A stretch of 64,000 nucleotides of DNA from Saprospiraceae bacterium. GTDB lineage: Bacteria > Bacteroidota > Bacteroidia > Chitinophagales > Saprospiraceae. A program made the translations under genes and the position numbers. The DNA lies in assembly GCA_022448995.1 (NCBI GenBank), contig JAKVCT010000003.1, positions 1-64,000 of the forward strand. Direction: 5' to 3'. Below are positions 1 to 9,829 of this stretch, one piece after another (the first letter of the stretch is position 1; every line of letters starts with the position of its first letter). The notes beneath the pieces are model-generated. The model did no database searches and was not told the DNA's origin. It was given only the letters and a program-made list of their open reading frames with translations.

Positions 1-20
1 AAGCTAAAAGGCTGATTGAA

Positions 21-76
21 TTTACTTCGTAGAGCCCTTCGGGGTTAAATACAAATTAATTGTGGCTATCTACTTA
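21..76. repeat. Right half of a dispersed R2 repeat
   Basis: This stretch matches the right half of the inverted-repeat element at 13396-13524. It has a GC-rich CTTCGTAGAGCCCTTCGGGG core followed by AAATACAAATTAATTGTGGC and an end reading TATCTACTTA. The left end is not seen and may be lost or lie outside the window. Confidence 0.6.
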
Positions 77-227
77 TCTGTATCTAATTCGTTATTCAAT
101 AAACTTGAACAACTTTGATTGAAGTTAAATTGATTTATAGTCTATGAGTTTTTCATAACTAATTTTTCTTGTGCAGCGAAAATAATCATTTTTGTTGGAT
201 GCCCCAAATACACTAGGGGAAGCTTTA

Positions 228-1724
228 TCAAGGATTTATATCAATTACAGGATAAGCTTGTCCTGAAGCATCAAGACAAGCTTTGGTCGGAAACTGTTTT
301 TTTCCATGTACGTTCTGAATAAATTGCTCTCTGTTATCATTCTCAAGATCTAGATATTTTGCCCAGATAGGAGTAGAAAGATTTTTTTTGAGACAATTAC
401 ATAAGGCCCTCGCATAATTATCAGGAGAGCTTTCCCATATATACAACTGACCTTTTCTATCTCCTGTAATAATTTTTTGGCTATCTTGACTAAAACTTGC
501 AGAATAAACCCAGTCCAAATGTTCTAAATAAGTAGGTTCATAATTGCGCTCTAAGGCTGGGAAATAGTTTGGATGCTCTGGGTCAGAAATTTGCCATAAA
601 CTTGCTTTCCTATCCAAGCTTGTAACAATCATTTGAGAATTATTAGGACTAAACTTAATATCTGTAATTTGCCCATGATGTGGAGTTCGTTGGTATACTT
701 TTAGTTCATTGGTAGAGAGGTTACTCTGAGCCAAATCGATTAGATTTACGGTTCCATCAGCATAGCCCAAGGCTACAAAACGTTCACTATTGCCTCCTAT
801 GGCAACTTTAGTAATTTTTTTAGCAGTAGGTTTATTTGGAGCATCTATTGGATGTATCTTGTAATGACCAACAAGCTTTTCTTTCTGTAGATTCCAAATC
901 AAAAAACCTTGATGACCAGCAGATCCTACTAAGAATGTCCCTTTCCTGGTAAGAAAAAGATCGTTGATCACAGGGACGGAATCATTGAGTGCAAAAATAG
1001 TCTTACTACTTTTGTTTTTGATATTTATACTTTGGATTAACTGATCCTCACCAGAAATAATAATCTGATCTCCAGCTGGGCTAAATAATATTTTCCATAT
1101 TCTATGTTTCCCATACATTGGGCTTTTGAACTCCTTGACTATGGTCTTATTCTCTAAATCATAGAGAATAATCTCTGGAGCATCCCCACCTACAGCAATA
1201 TACTTCCCTGTCGGATCAATAGCAATAGAACGAATCAGACCTGTTTGGTATAAGCGTTTTGGAAGATTATCGTATGCAAAACGATCTCCCTTTTGAGGGA
1301 ATATCTTTAGTTTCCACTCTAGCAAAAAACCATCACTACTACCTGTGTAAATAACAGGCTTAGTAGGATGAACAGCTAAGGATCGGATAGAGCCCAAACG
1401 TGTAACCCGTCTCGGTTTTTGATCCAATACATTAAACAAGGGGCTGTCTTCTGTATTAGCAATTAACTGATTGTAAGCATAAAATAAGCTGTTGTAGGTA
1501 TAACTATGATAATTAGGCATATTAGCCAATTGATTGAGTTCATAGGCTTCTTTAGCTAACAGTCCTCGCAAGCTGTCATTTTGGGTTTGGAAGGATTCTT
1601 GAGATAAATATTCTGCCATTCTCAAAATTCGGTAGTCAACTTCTTTAGGGGTTGGATGAATTACATACTGACCTAGAACGGGACTACTGAGGAGTAAAAA
1701 TGAAAGTAAAAAATATAAGAGCAT
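228..1724 (-). CDS. Secreted WD40-repeat protein, paralogue of the NTPase WD40 half
   Basis: This 498-residue protein starts with a hydrophobic signal peptide of about 18 residues (ending VLGQ), so it is probably exported. The rest is a WD40-type beta-propeller (about residues 105-435) with repeated units such as SSDGFLLEW and YADGTVNLID. The C-terminal tail has a Cys, an NLS and a WAKYL segment, as in WD40 proteins attached to STAND NTPases. The whole protein aligns with the last ~450 residues of the gene at 4869-8294, including the pre-propeller LLAKEAY segment, but it has no NTPase. Its partner is unknown. It is likely a periplasmic scaffold or binding protein. Confidence 0.88.
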   Translation of the reverse strand: MLLYFLLSFLLLSSPVLGQYVIHPTPKEVDYRILRMAEYLSQESFQTQNDSLRGLLAKEAYELNQLANMPNYHSYTYNSLFYAYNQLIANTEDSPLFNVLDQKPRRVTRLGSIRSLAVHPTKPVIYTGSSDGFLLEWKLKIFPQKGDRFAYDNLPKRLYQTGLIRSIAIDPTGKYIAVGGDAPEIILYDLENKTIVKEFKSPMYGKHRIWKILFSPAGDQIIISGEDQLIQSINIKNKSSKTIFALNDSVPVINDLFLTRKGTFLVGSAGHQGFLIWNLQKEKLVGHYKIHPIDAPNKPTAKKITKVAIGGNSERFVALGYADGTVNLIDLAQSNLSTNELKVYQRTPHHGQITDIKFSPNNSQMIVTSLDRKASLWQISDPEHPNYFPALERNYEPTYLEHLDWVYSASFSQDSQKIITGDRKGQLYIWESSPDNYARALCNCLKKNLSTPIWAKYLDLENDNREQFIQNVHGKKQFPTKACLDASGQAYPVIDINP

Positions 1725-2181
1725 GATAATCAGTTGTTAGGAAAATTTACAGCTTTTTTAGATAAATAGAGTTTATTATGAATGGAGTTGTATAGGGCAT
1801 AAATTGTTAGCTTGCACAACTAGTTAAGCTTGTACGGAGACTTGTAGCAGAGGTGGTAGCAAAGCATACTACAGTCGGTTCCGCTTCCAAACCTTTTCAA
1901 GGCTACAAAGTTGAGTACACAAGGAAGAATAGTAGTGCAAGAAGCACGTTTATATATAAAACTATTTGCAATAAACTCTAATAAGTTGTTTGATAAATTT
2001 GAACTTTGTTGAGTATTTTTGTGGTCGTTGACAATCAATTAGTTGTAAAATAAATACAAATTAAGATTATAAGTAGTTTTACAAATTAGTTTATTAACTG
2101 TTTTTATAGCCTTAGAGCATGTCTAAAATTACTTAACTAAAGACTCTAATCATTTACACAATTCCCAAAGTATATTTATTT
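1725..2181. other. Intergenic spacer
   Basis: This is a 457-bp AT-rich gap between divergent genes and must hold both promoters. A short fragment near 2110 (AGAGCATGTCTAAA) matches the start of the dispersed repeat seen at 8505 and 31673. A 72-codon minus-strand frame at 1820-2038 has no recognisable protein features and I treat it as chance. Confidence 0.5.
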
Positions 2182-3285
2182 ATGTACCAAATTAAAAATT
2201 ATAAAACCCAATTTCCATTATTTGTACTGTTACTTTTTTTAGTAGCCTGTACCTCTCCACCTGCACCACCAACAGAACCTATAAGCATTGCAGCAATGAG
2301 AGGACTGAATCTTCCCAAAAATTGGGGAATGCAACTTAGAAAAATTCAAATACGAGAAGGTCTACCTTGCTCTAAATTTACCCCTTCTTTAGTTAAAGAA
2401 GGAGAGAAATATCGATTTCAAGATAGTCTCTATAAAATAGAAGAGCAGACAGAAGAGAGATTATCTTTTTTTGCTGAAAATATGAAAAATGATGGTGCTT
2501 ACAGAACAGAAAATATTACATATCAGTGGATAACTGATTTTCCGACCCCTGTGTTAGCTGTCTTGTCAAAAGAAAAATACGTATATACTACACAGACTCT
2601 AGAAGGATATAAATGTGATCTAGGATACAGTATTAGTTTATGGGAGTGGAGTTCTGATGATGCATGGATACCTGTAACAACCGAGTTGCTTACGGATGAA
2701 TTAATAGAGAATTTTAAGGCTACCAATATGAGTTTTACTTACCATGTGGTGGATAATTATTTTTATCTAAATTTGAAAAAAGGAGATGAAGTTTTAGTCA
2801 ATGATTTGAAGTTAGATATATTTAAACATCAACTAATTTGGAATTATTCAAGTACCGACGATTTGACCCTAGAGTGGGTATTAGATAAGTTTGAAATTGT
2901 AGGATCTAGTGCCAATTTGTTAGCTTGTTATCAGAACTTGCAACAAGAGCAAATAAATCAACTTTCGTTTTTTGGTAGAATTGATAATCAGTATGACATT
3001 GAGATGGATTTAGTTTTTGAAAAACTAAAAAATACAGATTGTGGTCAATGGCAACAAATCAAAGGTAGGTACCGTTATCTCTCTAAAAATATAGATATTA
3101 TGTTAGAGGGAGAATATTGTCAAACAACTAATGCGTTAAGATTGGTAGAGTATCATAAAGATGGTAGGGTTCGAGAACTCTTTGAAGGATCTTTTACAGA
3201 AGCCTGTAGAATAGAAGGTAATTGGTCTCTAGAGGACAAAGATGTACTACCTTTTTATTTAGAACAGAGAAAAGATGCTTTGTAA
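2182..3285 (+). CDS. Lipoprotein of unknown function
   Basis: This 367-residue protein has a short basic N-terminus, a hydrophobic stretch and a lipobox reading LVAC with the lipidated Cys at position 23, followed by a proline-rich linker. It should be a lipoprotein of the cell envelope. The mature part is rich in aromatic and charged residues. It includes a region near the C-terminus (EYHKDGRVRELFEGSF) that resembles MORN-like or toxin-antidote-type beta repeats. I do not recognise the family. It stands alone between spacers. Confidence 0.85.
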   Translation: MYQIKNYKTQFPLFVLLLFLVACTSPPAPPTEPISIAAMRGLNLPKNWGMQLRKIQIREGLPCSKFTPSLVKEGEKYRFQDSLYKIEEQTEERLSFFAENMKNDGAYRTENITYQWITDFPTPVLAVLSKEKYVYTTQTLEGYKCDLGYSISLWEWSSDDAWIPVTTELLTDELIENFKATNMSFTYHVVDNYFYLNLKKGDEVLVNDLKLDIFKHQLIWNYSSTDDLTLEWVLDKFEIVGSSANLLACYQNLQQEQINQLSFFGRIDNQYDIEMDLVFEKLKNTDCGQWQQIKGRYRYLSKNIDIMLEGEYCQTTNALRLVEYHKDGRVRELFEGSFTEACRIEGNWSLEDKDVLPFYLEQRKDAL

Positions 3286-3492
3286 AATTCAATATCTTAA
3301 AGAACTGCGATATCTTTACGGTATGAGATTTGTAATTTAGTTATAGCAAGTTTTGCTGCCACTCTTAATTTTTGCCTAGGCCTTTGCTCCACTGGAGCAA
3401 GCCAAACCGGAGGCTTTTCAACAAAAAAACTCTGTAAAAATATCCACATATGTATGTTACAGAGTACTTATAGCTTATTAAATATAAAAAAT

Positions 3493-4149
3493 ATGAACTT
3501 AAAAGTATTAATCTTAGGTTGTGCTTGTTGGTGTTTGGGACTGATTACGGTACATGCACAGGCAGAAAAAGATATAGATCGTTTCTCTTATAGCTATGGT
3601 CTGATCTTGGGGAACAGTTTTAAGAAGCAAGGTTTAGATTTAGAAAATATCTCGTTGGAGGATCTCAAAAAAGGGATAGAAGCAGCTATGGCTGGAAAAG
3701 ATATTCTCATTGATCCTGATGTTGCAACAGAAGAAGTACAAGCAAAATTGAGACAACTACCTATAGAAAATGAGCAAAAGTTTTTTGCTGATTATAAAAA
3801 ACGTGAAAATATAAAAAGTACTACTTCTGGAATTTTATATGAAATTATACAAGAGGGAACAGGTGATGTCGCTACTCAGAACGATCGTGTGGACTTGAAT
3901 TATCAAGGTACTTTGGTGGATGGAACTGTTTTTGAAACCAATGCAGGTGCTCAACCAATGCACAAAATGGTTGGAGGCTTGATGGAAGCTCAACAAGAGA
4001 TTGTAAAAATGATGCCTGCAGGTTCTAAATGGAAAGTTTATATTCCTTCTAATCTAGCCTATGGTGCACGTGGTCATGCACAAAAACGCATCCCTCCACA
4101 TGCAACACTAATCTATGAATTAGAAGTAATTAGTGTTAAAAAACTATAG
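3493..4149 (+). CDS. FKBP-type peptidyl-prolyl isomerase, exported
   Basis: The protein has a signal peptide from the ATG at 3493 (MNLKVLILG... to VHAQ). An earlier in-frame ATG at 3454 would put 13 unlikely residues ahead of it, so I chose 3493. An N-terminal helical FKBP_N dimerisation region is followed by a C-terminal FKBP domain with conserved GTLVDGTVFE and the active-site Tyr in LAYGARG. It would catalyse cis-trans isomerisation of prolyl bonds during folding of envelope proteins, as Mip and FklB do. The usual active-site Trp of the IxGW motif is replaced (VGGLMEA), so activity may be reduced. A strong terminator follows at 4267. Confidence 0.93.
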   Translation: MNLKVLILGCACWCLGLITVHAQAEKDIDRFSYSYGLILGNSFKKQGLDLENISLEDLKKGIEAAMAGKDILIDPDVATEEVQAKLRQLPIENEQKFFADYKKRENIKSTTSGILYEIIQEGTGDVATQNDRVDLNYQGTLVDGTVFETNAGAQPMHKMVGGLMEAQQEIVKMMPAGSKWKVYIPSNLAYGARGHAQKRIPPHATLIYELEVISVKKL

Positions 4150-4868
4150 TTTCTTCAAGCTTTCTATATCTTAATGTCTTTATGACAGCTAGTGAGGTAA
4201 CAAAGTCTTGTGAATCATTATAAAATCAATTGTGTCCACTTACTTAGCAGACCTCAGTCAAGCCAAAAAATGAATCTAAATAACGTTATTTAGATTCATT
4301 TTTTGTTTTAGTGTTGGTTCTAAAGTTATCTTAAAAGCAACCAAAGATAACTACGAGAATATTTAGGCGCTTAACTTAATGCAGAAATGCAAAGAGTTTT
4401 GTTCAATTTGAGCCTTTTGTGTTTTTATAAAGCTCTGTGGGGGAATTGATCCTAGTATTTCAGGTAAGAAAGGTAAAATGTAGACAATATTCGTGATTTT
4501 GATGTAAAAAAGGCAAGTTGCAAACAACTTTATTTACAAATCTTATCAAGATTTATATAGGTAATGAATAGATTAACAAAATGTTATGGTTTTTTTACAA
4601 AAAAAAGATGCTTCTTACAACAACATTCTTTTTATCCTAAAAAAATAAATTTTTGTTATCAACATGATCTTCTTGTATTAAAGTCAAATTAAGTTACTAT
4701 TCTAATAATTGGGAACTAAATCGAATCTAGTTTTTTTATAATTATTTATTGCTTTTTGATAAAAAAATCTTATCTTGAAGTCAAATTGCAATTGCAAATA
4801 GAACCATTGTAAACATGGAGAACCATTTAGCTAAAAAAAACACGCTATAATTTTAAATCCCGCAAATA
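4150..4868. other. Intergenic spacer
   Basis: This 719-bp AT-rich gap holds the FKBP terminator (4267-4305). It also has an isolated right end of the R2 repeat near 4222-4246 (AATTGTGTCCACTTACTT) and a decayed R1-like stretch near 4376 (TTAATGCAGAAATGCAAAG). The upstream control region of the NTPase gene must lie in its right half. I see no gene. Confidence 0.5.
4267..4305 (+). terminator. Rho-independent terminator after the FKBP gene
   Basis: A perfect 36-bp palindrome (18-bp arms, TGAATCTAAATAAC in the left arm) is followed by a T-rich run. The arms are flanked by A and T runs, so it could also work on the other strand. Confidence 0.85.
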
Positions 4869-7800
4869 ATGTCTACTAGTACATACATATCTGTTAAAAA
4901 TCCTTACCCCGGACTGAGATCTTACTCCGAATCCGAAAGCCCAATTTTTTTCGGACGCGAGCGTCAGTTGGATGAATTATTGAGAAAGATTAGAGCAAAT
5001 CGTTTCTTAGCGGTCACAGGAGCACGATCTAGTGGTAAATCCTCATTAGTTCGCGCAAGCCTAATTCCAAGATTAAACTCAAGAGAAGGGTTTTCTGGTC
5101 AAGGTGGAGATCGCTGGCGTATTGCATTTTGCCGCCCAGGAAACGATCCAATAGAAAATCTAAGTAAGAATCTTGCAAAGGAAGGTATTTTATATCCGGA
5201 GAATAAGATGTTGGATACAGGCTTTCCTTCTGTAATCAAGAATTTTTTACAGCGTGGAAGTCTTGGACTAGTAGAAGCTTACCAGAAACACAAACAGGGA
5301 AATAGTTCAAACTTAATGATTGTCATTGATCAGTTTGAAGAAATCTTTCGTTATGCTAGACAAAGCAAAGAGCATCGCGACAAGGCAGAGCTGTTTGTGA
5401 GCCTATTATTGAATGCAAGCCGCCATAAGGCGAGTCCTATTTATGTGGTAGTGTTGATGCGTTCTTCTTACACGGATCACAACACTATGTTTCGTGGTTT
5501 ATCAGAGGCTTTTAACGAAGGGCGTTTTGAGATTCCTCCAATGAAGACACAGGATCTCAAGCGGGTAATTATGGCACCAATCATTTCTTCCGATGCGCAC
5601 AAGTTTACAGGAGCATCTTCTGGTAATCTAGAGAAGGGCTTAGAATCCAGGATTATTAATGATTTAGATCCAGAGGATTTGAGTCAATTATCTGTGATTC
5701 AACATACCTTGACCAAAATGTGGGATGATTGGTATGAAACAGATGGTTTTGGAAATGCTGATGCACCCGTTACTTTACAGCACTATAATGCAGTGGGTGG
5801 GGTTAGAAATTCTATTCGTCAACAACTAGAAGCCATCTACAAAAGCATAGAAAAGCAACAAGGACAGCGCCCAAAGGATCTAACACCTTACCCTGTAATT
5901 TGTAAGAAGATATTCCAAGCTTTAGCTGAACCAGGACCCACGGGCAGGAGTGTGAGTCGTCCAGTTTCTATACGTACGCTGATGGCTATCACAGTCTCTA
6001 ACTTAGACGATGTTAAGAATATCGTATATAAGTTTAGTGAGCCCAATAGCTTATTCCTAGAGGCACCTACCAAGAGTGAGATGGATGAAGATACTATCAT
6101 TAGTGTTCGTCACGAATGTATTTTTGATAAATGGCCTCTATTAAACCAATGGATTGTAGAAGAAGAGGAAAATGCTAAGTTATATATTAGAATGGCAGCT
6201 GCAGCTACTATCTATCATGAGACCAAAAATCCAATGAAGTTATGGGGGGATCCAGAGTTAAAAATGGGATTGACCTGGCGTACAAATGAAATGCCAAACG
6301 AAGCTTGGGCACAACGATATAATGACCCTTCTGCAGCTTCTTTTGATGACACAATAGAGTTTTTAGACAAAAGTGAAAAAGAGTTTTATCGCCAGCAAAA
6401 TGAAGCCGCTCAAGAACAGGATGCTAGGATTAAAAGATCCCGTAATATAGGGATATTTGGAGTGATTATAGCTGTTTTTTGTAGTGTACTAACGCTTATT
6501 GCAATCTTATCAGGACAAGAAGCCTACAAGAGTGCACAAAAAGCTAAGCGTAGTGAGCGTTTAGCCAAGCAAAAGTCTTATTTAGCTCAGTTGGCCAGGC
6601 AAGATGCTAATAATAAAGAGTTTATTGCGACATTGAACTCTGAACGGGCAGAGCGTGAGCAGCTCAAAGCTACTGCCGCTGCAAGTGATGCAGTAGTAGC
6701 TACAGGTATTGCAAATGATCAAATGGCAAGAGCTTTAGCGGCATTGAAACGTGCAGATATTAATGAGCAATTAGCATTACAAAAGGCTAAAGAAGCAGAT
6801 AGTGCCAAGGTTGTAGCTATTGCAGCAGGAGAATTAGCAGAAGAGAAACGTAAGATAGCAGTAAAAGCAGTGAGGGAACAACGTCAGATTCGTAATCGCT
6901 CATTGGCACAGGAAATTGCAGTGAAATCTCAAGAAATTGAAGATGAGTCTATCAAAGCTTTATTAGCAAAAGAAGCATATAACATACATATGGGTAGTGA
7001 GGGTAAGCCTTACAATGCGTTTATCTATAAGAGTTTGTACAATGCAGTAGATAAACTAGTACCTCGTTTCAATTACTTGAACTACAAGGTGCTGCCTGAG
7101 GGATATAAGCGCATAGGTACAGTGAGAGCTATGGCGTTTAAAAATGGTAAATTATATACTACAGGTAGTGAAGGTTTCTTACTAGAGTGGCCTGCAGAGA
7201 TTACTAATAATTACATAGCTAATCAACCTGATCGTAAGAATTATGCACCTGTATCAGTTACTGATCCTGATAATAAAGTATATCGTGCCTTAGATATTTC
7301 TGCAAATGGAGATTGGTTAGCACGTGGAGGTGATAATGGAAAAGTTGAACTATATGGTTTGACATCAAGTGGAATCCCTGCACAAACAGCACCAAAGGTA
7401 CAAGCTAGTCCGCATAAAGGAAGAACAATCTGGACACTGAAATTTATGCCTGATAGTAAAGGATATGTATCTTCTGGAGCTGATGGGTCTATTCAGTATA
7501 CGAACCTAACTGGAGAGTCTGTAGAGGTAGTAGCTAATATCCCTAGTGAGCTAAAGCGTATTACTTCTTTAGACTTATCTACAGATGGACGTTTCTTAGC
7601 AGCAGTAGGTTTGTCTCCAGCTGTATATATTTGGGATCAGAAAACAGGGAAAACAATCAAAAAATTAGTGACTAAACAAGATGAGTCTGAGCGTCGTATT
7701 GCTAGAGCAGTAGCAATAGGAGGTAAAGATGATCGTTTTGTAGCTGTTGGTTTCGGTGATGGTAGTGTCCGTATTTGGGATTTAAAAGAACCTGATCCTT

Positions 7801-8294
7801 ATGATAGAAGCAAGTTAAAAGAGCCAGATCGTCTAAAGTTTCATGTAGCATCTATTACTTGTCTAGAGTTTAATCAGAGCTCAAATGGTTTGATGTTAGC
7901 AGCAGGTAGTCGTGATAACTCAACAACTTTATGGCAAGTTCAAGATCGTGACAATCCAACGATTTTTCCTTATAAGACAAATAGTTTTAGTCCAATTAAA
8001 TTGGAAAATAAAAATCATAAATCATGGGTGATGTCTGTAGCGTTTTCTGAAGATGGTAGTCATCTGTTTACAGGATATCAGGATGGGGGTATTCGTTTTT
8101 GGGAAACTACAATGGACTTTTACTCTGATCATATCTGTAGTAGTTTGAATCTAAACTTATCCGATGATACTTGGTTAAAATATATCGGTTCAGATGGAAC
8201 AGACAAAGCTTATCCTTATATTTTGACAGCAGAAGGAGAAGGGCAGGAACGTCGCCCAATGTGGACTTGTAAAGGTGGAAAGCAAATGAAATAG
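4869..8294 (+). CDS. nSTAND-type NTPase with transmembrane segment and WD40 domain
   Basis: This 1141-residue protein opens with NPYPGLRSY and FFGRE, the signature of the novel STAND NTPase 1 family. Walker A is GARSSGKSS (51-59) and the Walker B Asp is near 154 in IVIDQFEE. A single membrane span lies at about 526-549, followed by a charged Ala-rich coiled coil (about 550-690) and a C-terminal WD40 propeller (about 715-1090) with the usual Cys and NLS tail. STAND NTPases act as ligand-triggered switches, and relatives occur in conflict or signalling systems. The neighbours do not tell which applies here. The secreted paralogue at 228-1724 suggests the WD40 half sits outside the cytoplasm. 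No effector domain is visible. Confidence 0.93.
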   Translation: MSTSTYISVKNPYPGLRSYSESESPIFFGRERQLDELLRKIRANRFLAVTGARSSGKSSLVRASLIPRLNSREGFSGQGGDRWRIAFCRPGNDPIENLSKNLAKEGILYPENKMLDTGFPSVIKNFLQRGSLGLVEAYQKHKQGNSSNLMIVIDQFEEIFRYARQSKEHRDKAELFVSLLLNASRHKASPIYVVVLMRSSYTDHNTMFRGLSEAFNEGRFEIPPMKTQDLKRVIMAPIISSDAHKFTGASSGNLEKGLESRIINDLDPEDLSQLSVIQHTLTKMWDDWYETDGFGNADAPVTLQHYNAVGGVRNSIRQQLEAIYKSIEKQQGQRPKDLTPYPVICKKIFQALAEPGPTGRSVSRPVSIRTLMAITVSNLDDVKNIVYKFSEPNSLFLEAPTKSEMDEDTIISVRHECIFDKWPLLNQWIVEEEENAKLYIRMAAAATIYHETKNPMKLWGDPELKMGLTWRTNEMPNEAWAQRYNDPSAASFDDTIEFLDKSEKEFYRQQNEAAQEQDARIKRSRNIGIFGVIIAVFCSVLTLIAILSGQEAYKSAQKAKRSERLAKQKSYLAQLARQDANNKEFIATLNSERAEREQLKATAAASDAVVATGIANDQMARALAALKRADINEQLALQKAKEADSAKVVAIAAGELAEEKRKIAVKAVREQRQIRNRSLAQEIAVKSQEIEDESIKALLAKEAYNIHMGSEGKPYNAFIYKSLYNAVDKLVPRFNYLNYKVLPEGYKRIGTVRAMAFKNGKLYTTGSEGFLLEWPAEITNNYIANQPDRKNYAPVSVTDPDNKVYRALDISANGDWLARGGDNGKVELYGLTSSGIPAQTAPKVQASPHKGRTIWTLKFMPDSKGYVSSGADGSIQYTNLTGESVEVVANIPSELKRITSLDLSTDGRFLAAVGLSPAVYIWDQKTGKTIKKLVTKQDESERRIARAVAIGGKDDRFVAVGFGDGSVRIWDLKEPDPYDRSKLKEPDRLKFHVASITCLEFNQSSNGLMLAAGSRDNSTTLWQVQDRDNPTIFPYKTNSFSPIKLENKNHKSWVMSVAFSEDGSHLFTGYQDGGIRFWETTMDFYSDHICSSLNLNLSDDTWLKYIGSDGTDKAYPYILTAEGEGQERRPMWTCKGGKQMK

Positions 8295-8400
8295 GTGATA
8301 GATTTTAGCTATACGGAAGATGAAGTAGTTTAGAAATAACTAACTGGATTCTGTATTAATCCTTATCTTAAATAATCTCTATCTGTCTTGTACAGAATCA

Positions 8401-8437
8401 AAAAAAGAACACAGATAAAATCTGTGTTCTTTTTTTG
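8401..8437 (+). terminator. Terminator after the NTPase gene
   Basis: The arms AAAAGAACACAGA and TCTGTGTTCTTTT surround a five-base loop, with a T run after the second arm. It lies about 105 bases past the stop codon and is nearly symmetric, so it may serve both strands. Confidence 0.88.
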
Positions 8438-8728
8438 TAGTGAACTTCCCTGAAGACTCCATCATAGAATATCTTACAGTGGATTGAATTCTTACATAAA
8501 GTATTAGAGCATGTCTAAATTTATTCTAAAATGTACGATGAGTACTATTTTATGATAGTTCATTGATTTTTTAGCTCCGCTGAGCACTGCACGGTTCTTA
8601 CTACTTGATAATCTGAGTTTTATGGAATTCTATTGATTTCCATAAAATTCTAATTATTAGTTAGTTACAGGGAAATAATGAATAGTTTTTATTCTTGATA
8701 TATATAATTATTTTAGATGTGATCTTGC
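8438..8728. repeat. R3-type dispersed repeat with decayed right end
   Basis: From about 8505 the spacer carries AGAGCATGTCTAAATTTATT. It continues with the R3 left end ATAGTTCATTGATTTTT (8555-8571), a GC-rich core (GCTCCGCTGAGCACTGCACG) and CTTGATAATCTGAGTTTTAT. The same order of blocks occurs at 58157-58321 and 13860-14050. The right terminal repeat is no longer clear. Confidence 0.55.
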
Positions 8729-9286
8729 TTAGTTTTTTACTACATTTTCAAGTTTAATATATTCTTCTCTTGAAGCAGCAATATATTTATCTGTACTACC
8801 AATCACTTCCTGCTCAATCTCGTTAGTCAAACGCTTGCTAAATGGAGCATCTAATCCTGTTGCTTTGCAGACTGCTTTGACGTGGAAAATATCATCACAC
8901 AAAGGAATTAATGTACTGATTTGTTCAAAAGGACGTCGTCTAAAGTCGCCGCTCAAGCCACAGGCTTCTACAATTTTACCTTGGTTTGCCCAACGATCAC
9001 AGTATATATGAGCATCAGGATAGAATTGAATTTCGTCCACGCAGATTACATCATAATTCTGAATAAATTGATCAAGTTCCTCTAGTCTCGAACAAGAGGT
9101 TGCCTTGTAGCTAATTTGGTCGTGTGTAATTAGCAATTCCTCTGAATTAGGATAGCGTGTATCTCCTTGATACTTAACTAAAAGGCAGGTTTTTCCTGCA
9201 ATTCTGTATCTTCTGTATCTAGTCAGTAATAAGGTGCTTTTCCCGGAAAACATGGGACCTATAATAAGAGTAAGCTTACCTGCCAT
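8729..9286 (-). CDS. tdk: Thymidine kinase
   Basis: This is a 185-residue class II (TK1-like) thymidine kinase of normal length. It would phosphorylate thymidine to dTMP in the salvage pathway in the cytoplasm. The P-loop is GPMFSGKST, the Walker B motif is VDEIQFY, and the substrate lasso contains GLSGDFRRRPF. The zinc-binding module is degraded. The usual first pair C-x-x-C is reduced to a single Cys in AVCKATG, and the second pair is replaced by SREEY. The fold must do without that metal site. It is a single gene with no obvious operon partners. Confidence 0.95.
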   Translation of the reverse strand: MAGKLTLIIGPMFSGKSTLLLTRYRRYRIAGKTCLLVKYQGDTRYPNSEELLITHDQISYKATSCSRLEELDQFIQNYDVICVDEIQFYPDAHIYCDRWANQGKIVEACGLSGDFRRRPFEQISTLIPLCDDIFHVKAVCKATGLDAPFSKRLTNEIEQEVIGSTDKYIAASREEYIKLENVVKN

Positions 9287-9829
9287 AAGGATAGAAGTAG
9301 TTATTTTTTAGTGATTCTGATCAATTAGGGACGTCTAAAACGCAAAATAGAGTTCACTTCATAGAGCCATTCGAAGCTAGCTTTGCTAGATCCTTCAAGG
9401 CTAATTCCTTTACCACCAATCAAAAGACAAATATCTTTAGCTTTCTTTTTTGTAAACTACTTTTTTAGACAGCCTTTATTGGCAAAATCAGTAGATTGGA
9501 TAGAATTTTGTTTTGTGAGAGCGTAAAAATACGTAAAATTTTCAGAGAACAGACTATAACTTAATGTTGATCCTTGTGTCTTTTTTACAATTTCTTAATC
9601 TAAGCTCAAAAATAATTGTATATTTGGGTAATTCAATACAGACATATTTAGAGCTAAATTTCTTCTAATTTTTTATGGAAGGTTATCTATTCTTAGAAGT
9701 AGAATTAGATTTAATGCAGAAGTTCAAAGGATTTTATTCAAGGAAGATAATTTTTAAATAACTTCTTATTTGGACATACTCTTAAATGAAAATAAGCTCT
9801 AACTACTCATCTATATCTATATATATATT
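9287..9829. other. Intergenic spacer with repeats
   Basis: This 543-bp gap holds a block from about 9331 to 9473 bounded by GTCTAAAA and TTTTTTAGACAGCC, with a degenerate GC-rich core (CTTCATAGAGCCATTCGAAG). An R1-like repeat follows at 9696-9765. The sequence TATATTTG at 9619-9626 resembles a Bacteroidota -7 element, but I find no good -33 partner. The rest is unremarkable. Confidence 0.5.
9696..9765. repeat. R1-family repeat, variant
   Basis: The left part (GAATTAGATTTAATGCAGAA) matches the 57-bp element at 22172-22228. The right end (GAAGATAATTTTTAAATAAC) instead matches the long copy at 55097-55219. The left terminal repeat is damaged. Confidence 0.6.

Noticed and set aside
1820-2038. 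72-codon minus-strand open frame
   Set aside because: It lies in a spacer, with no domain, no signal peptide and Cys/Ser/Leu-rich random composition.
9619-9626. Promoter at TATATTTG before the M42 gene
   Set aside because: The -7 word fits the Bacteroidota consensus, but no TTG lies at the right distance and the start codon is 200 bases away.
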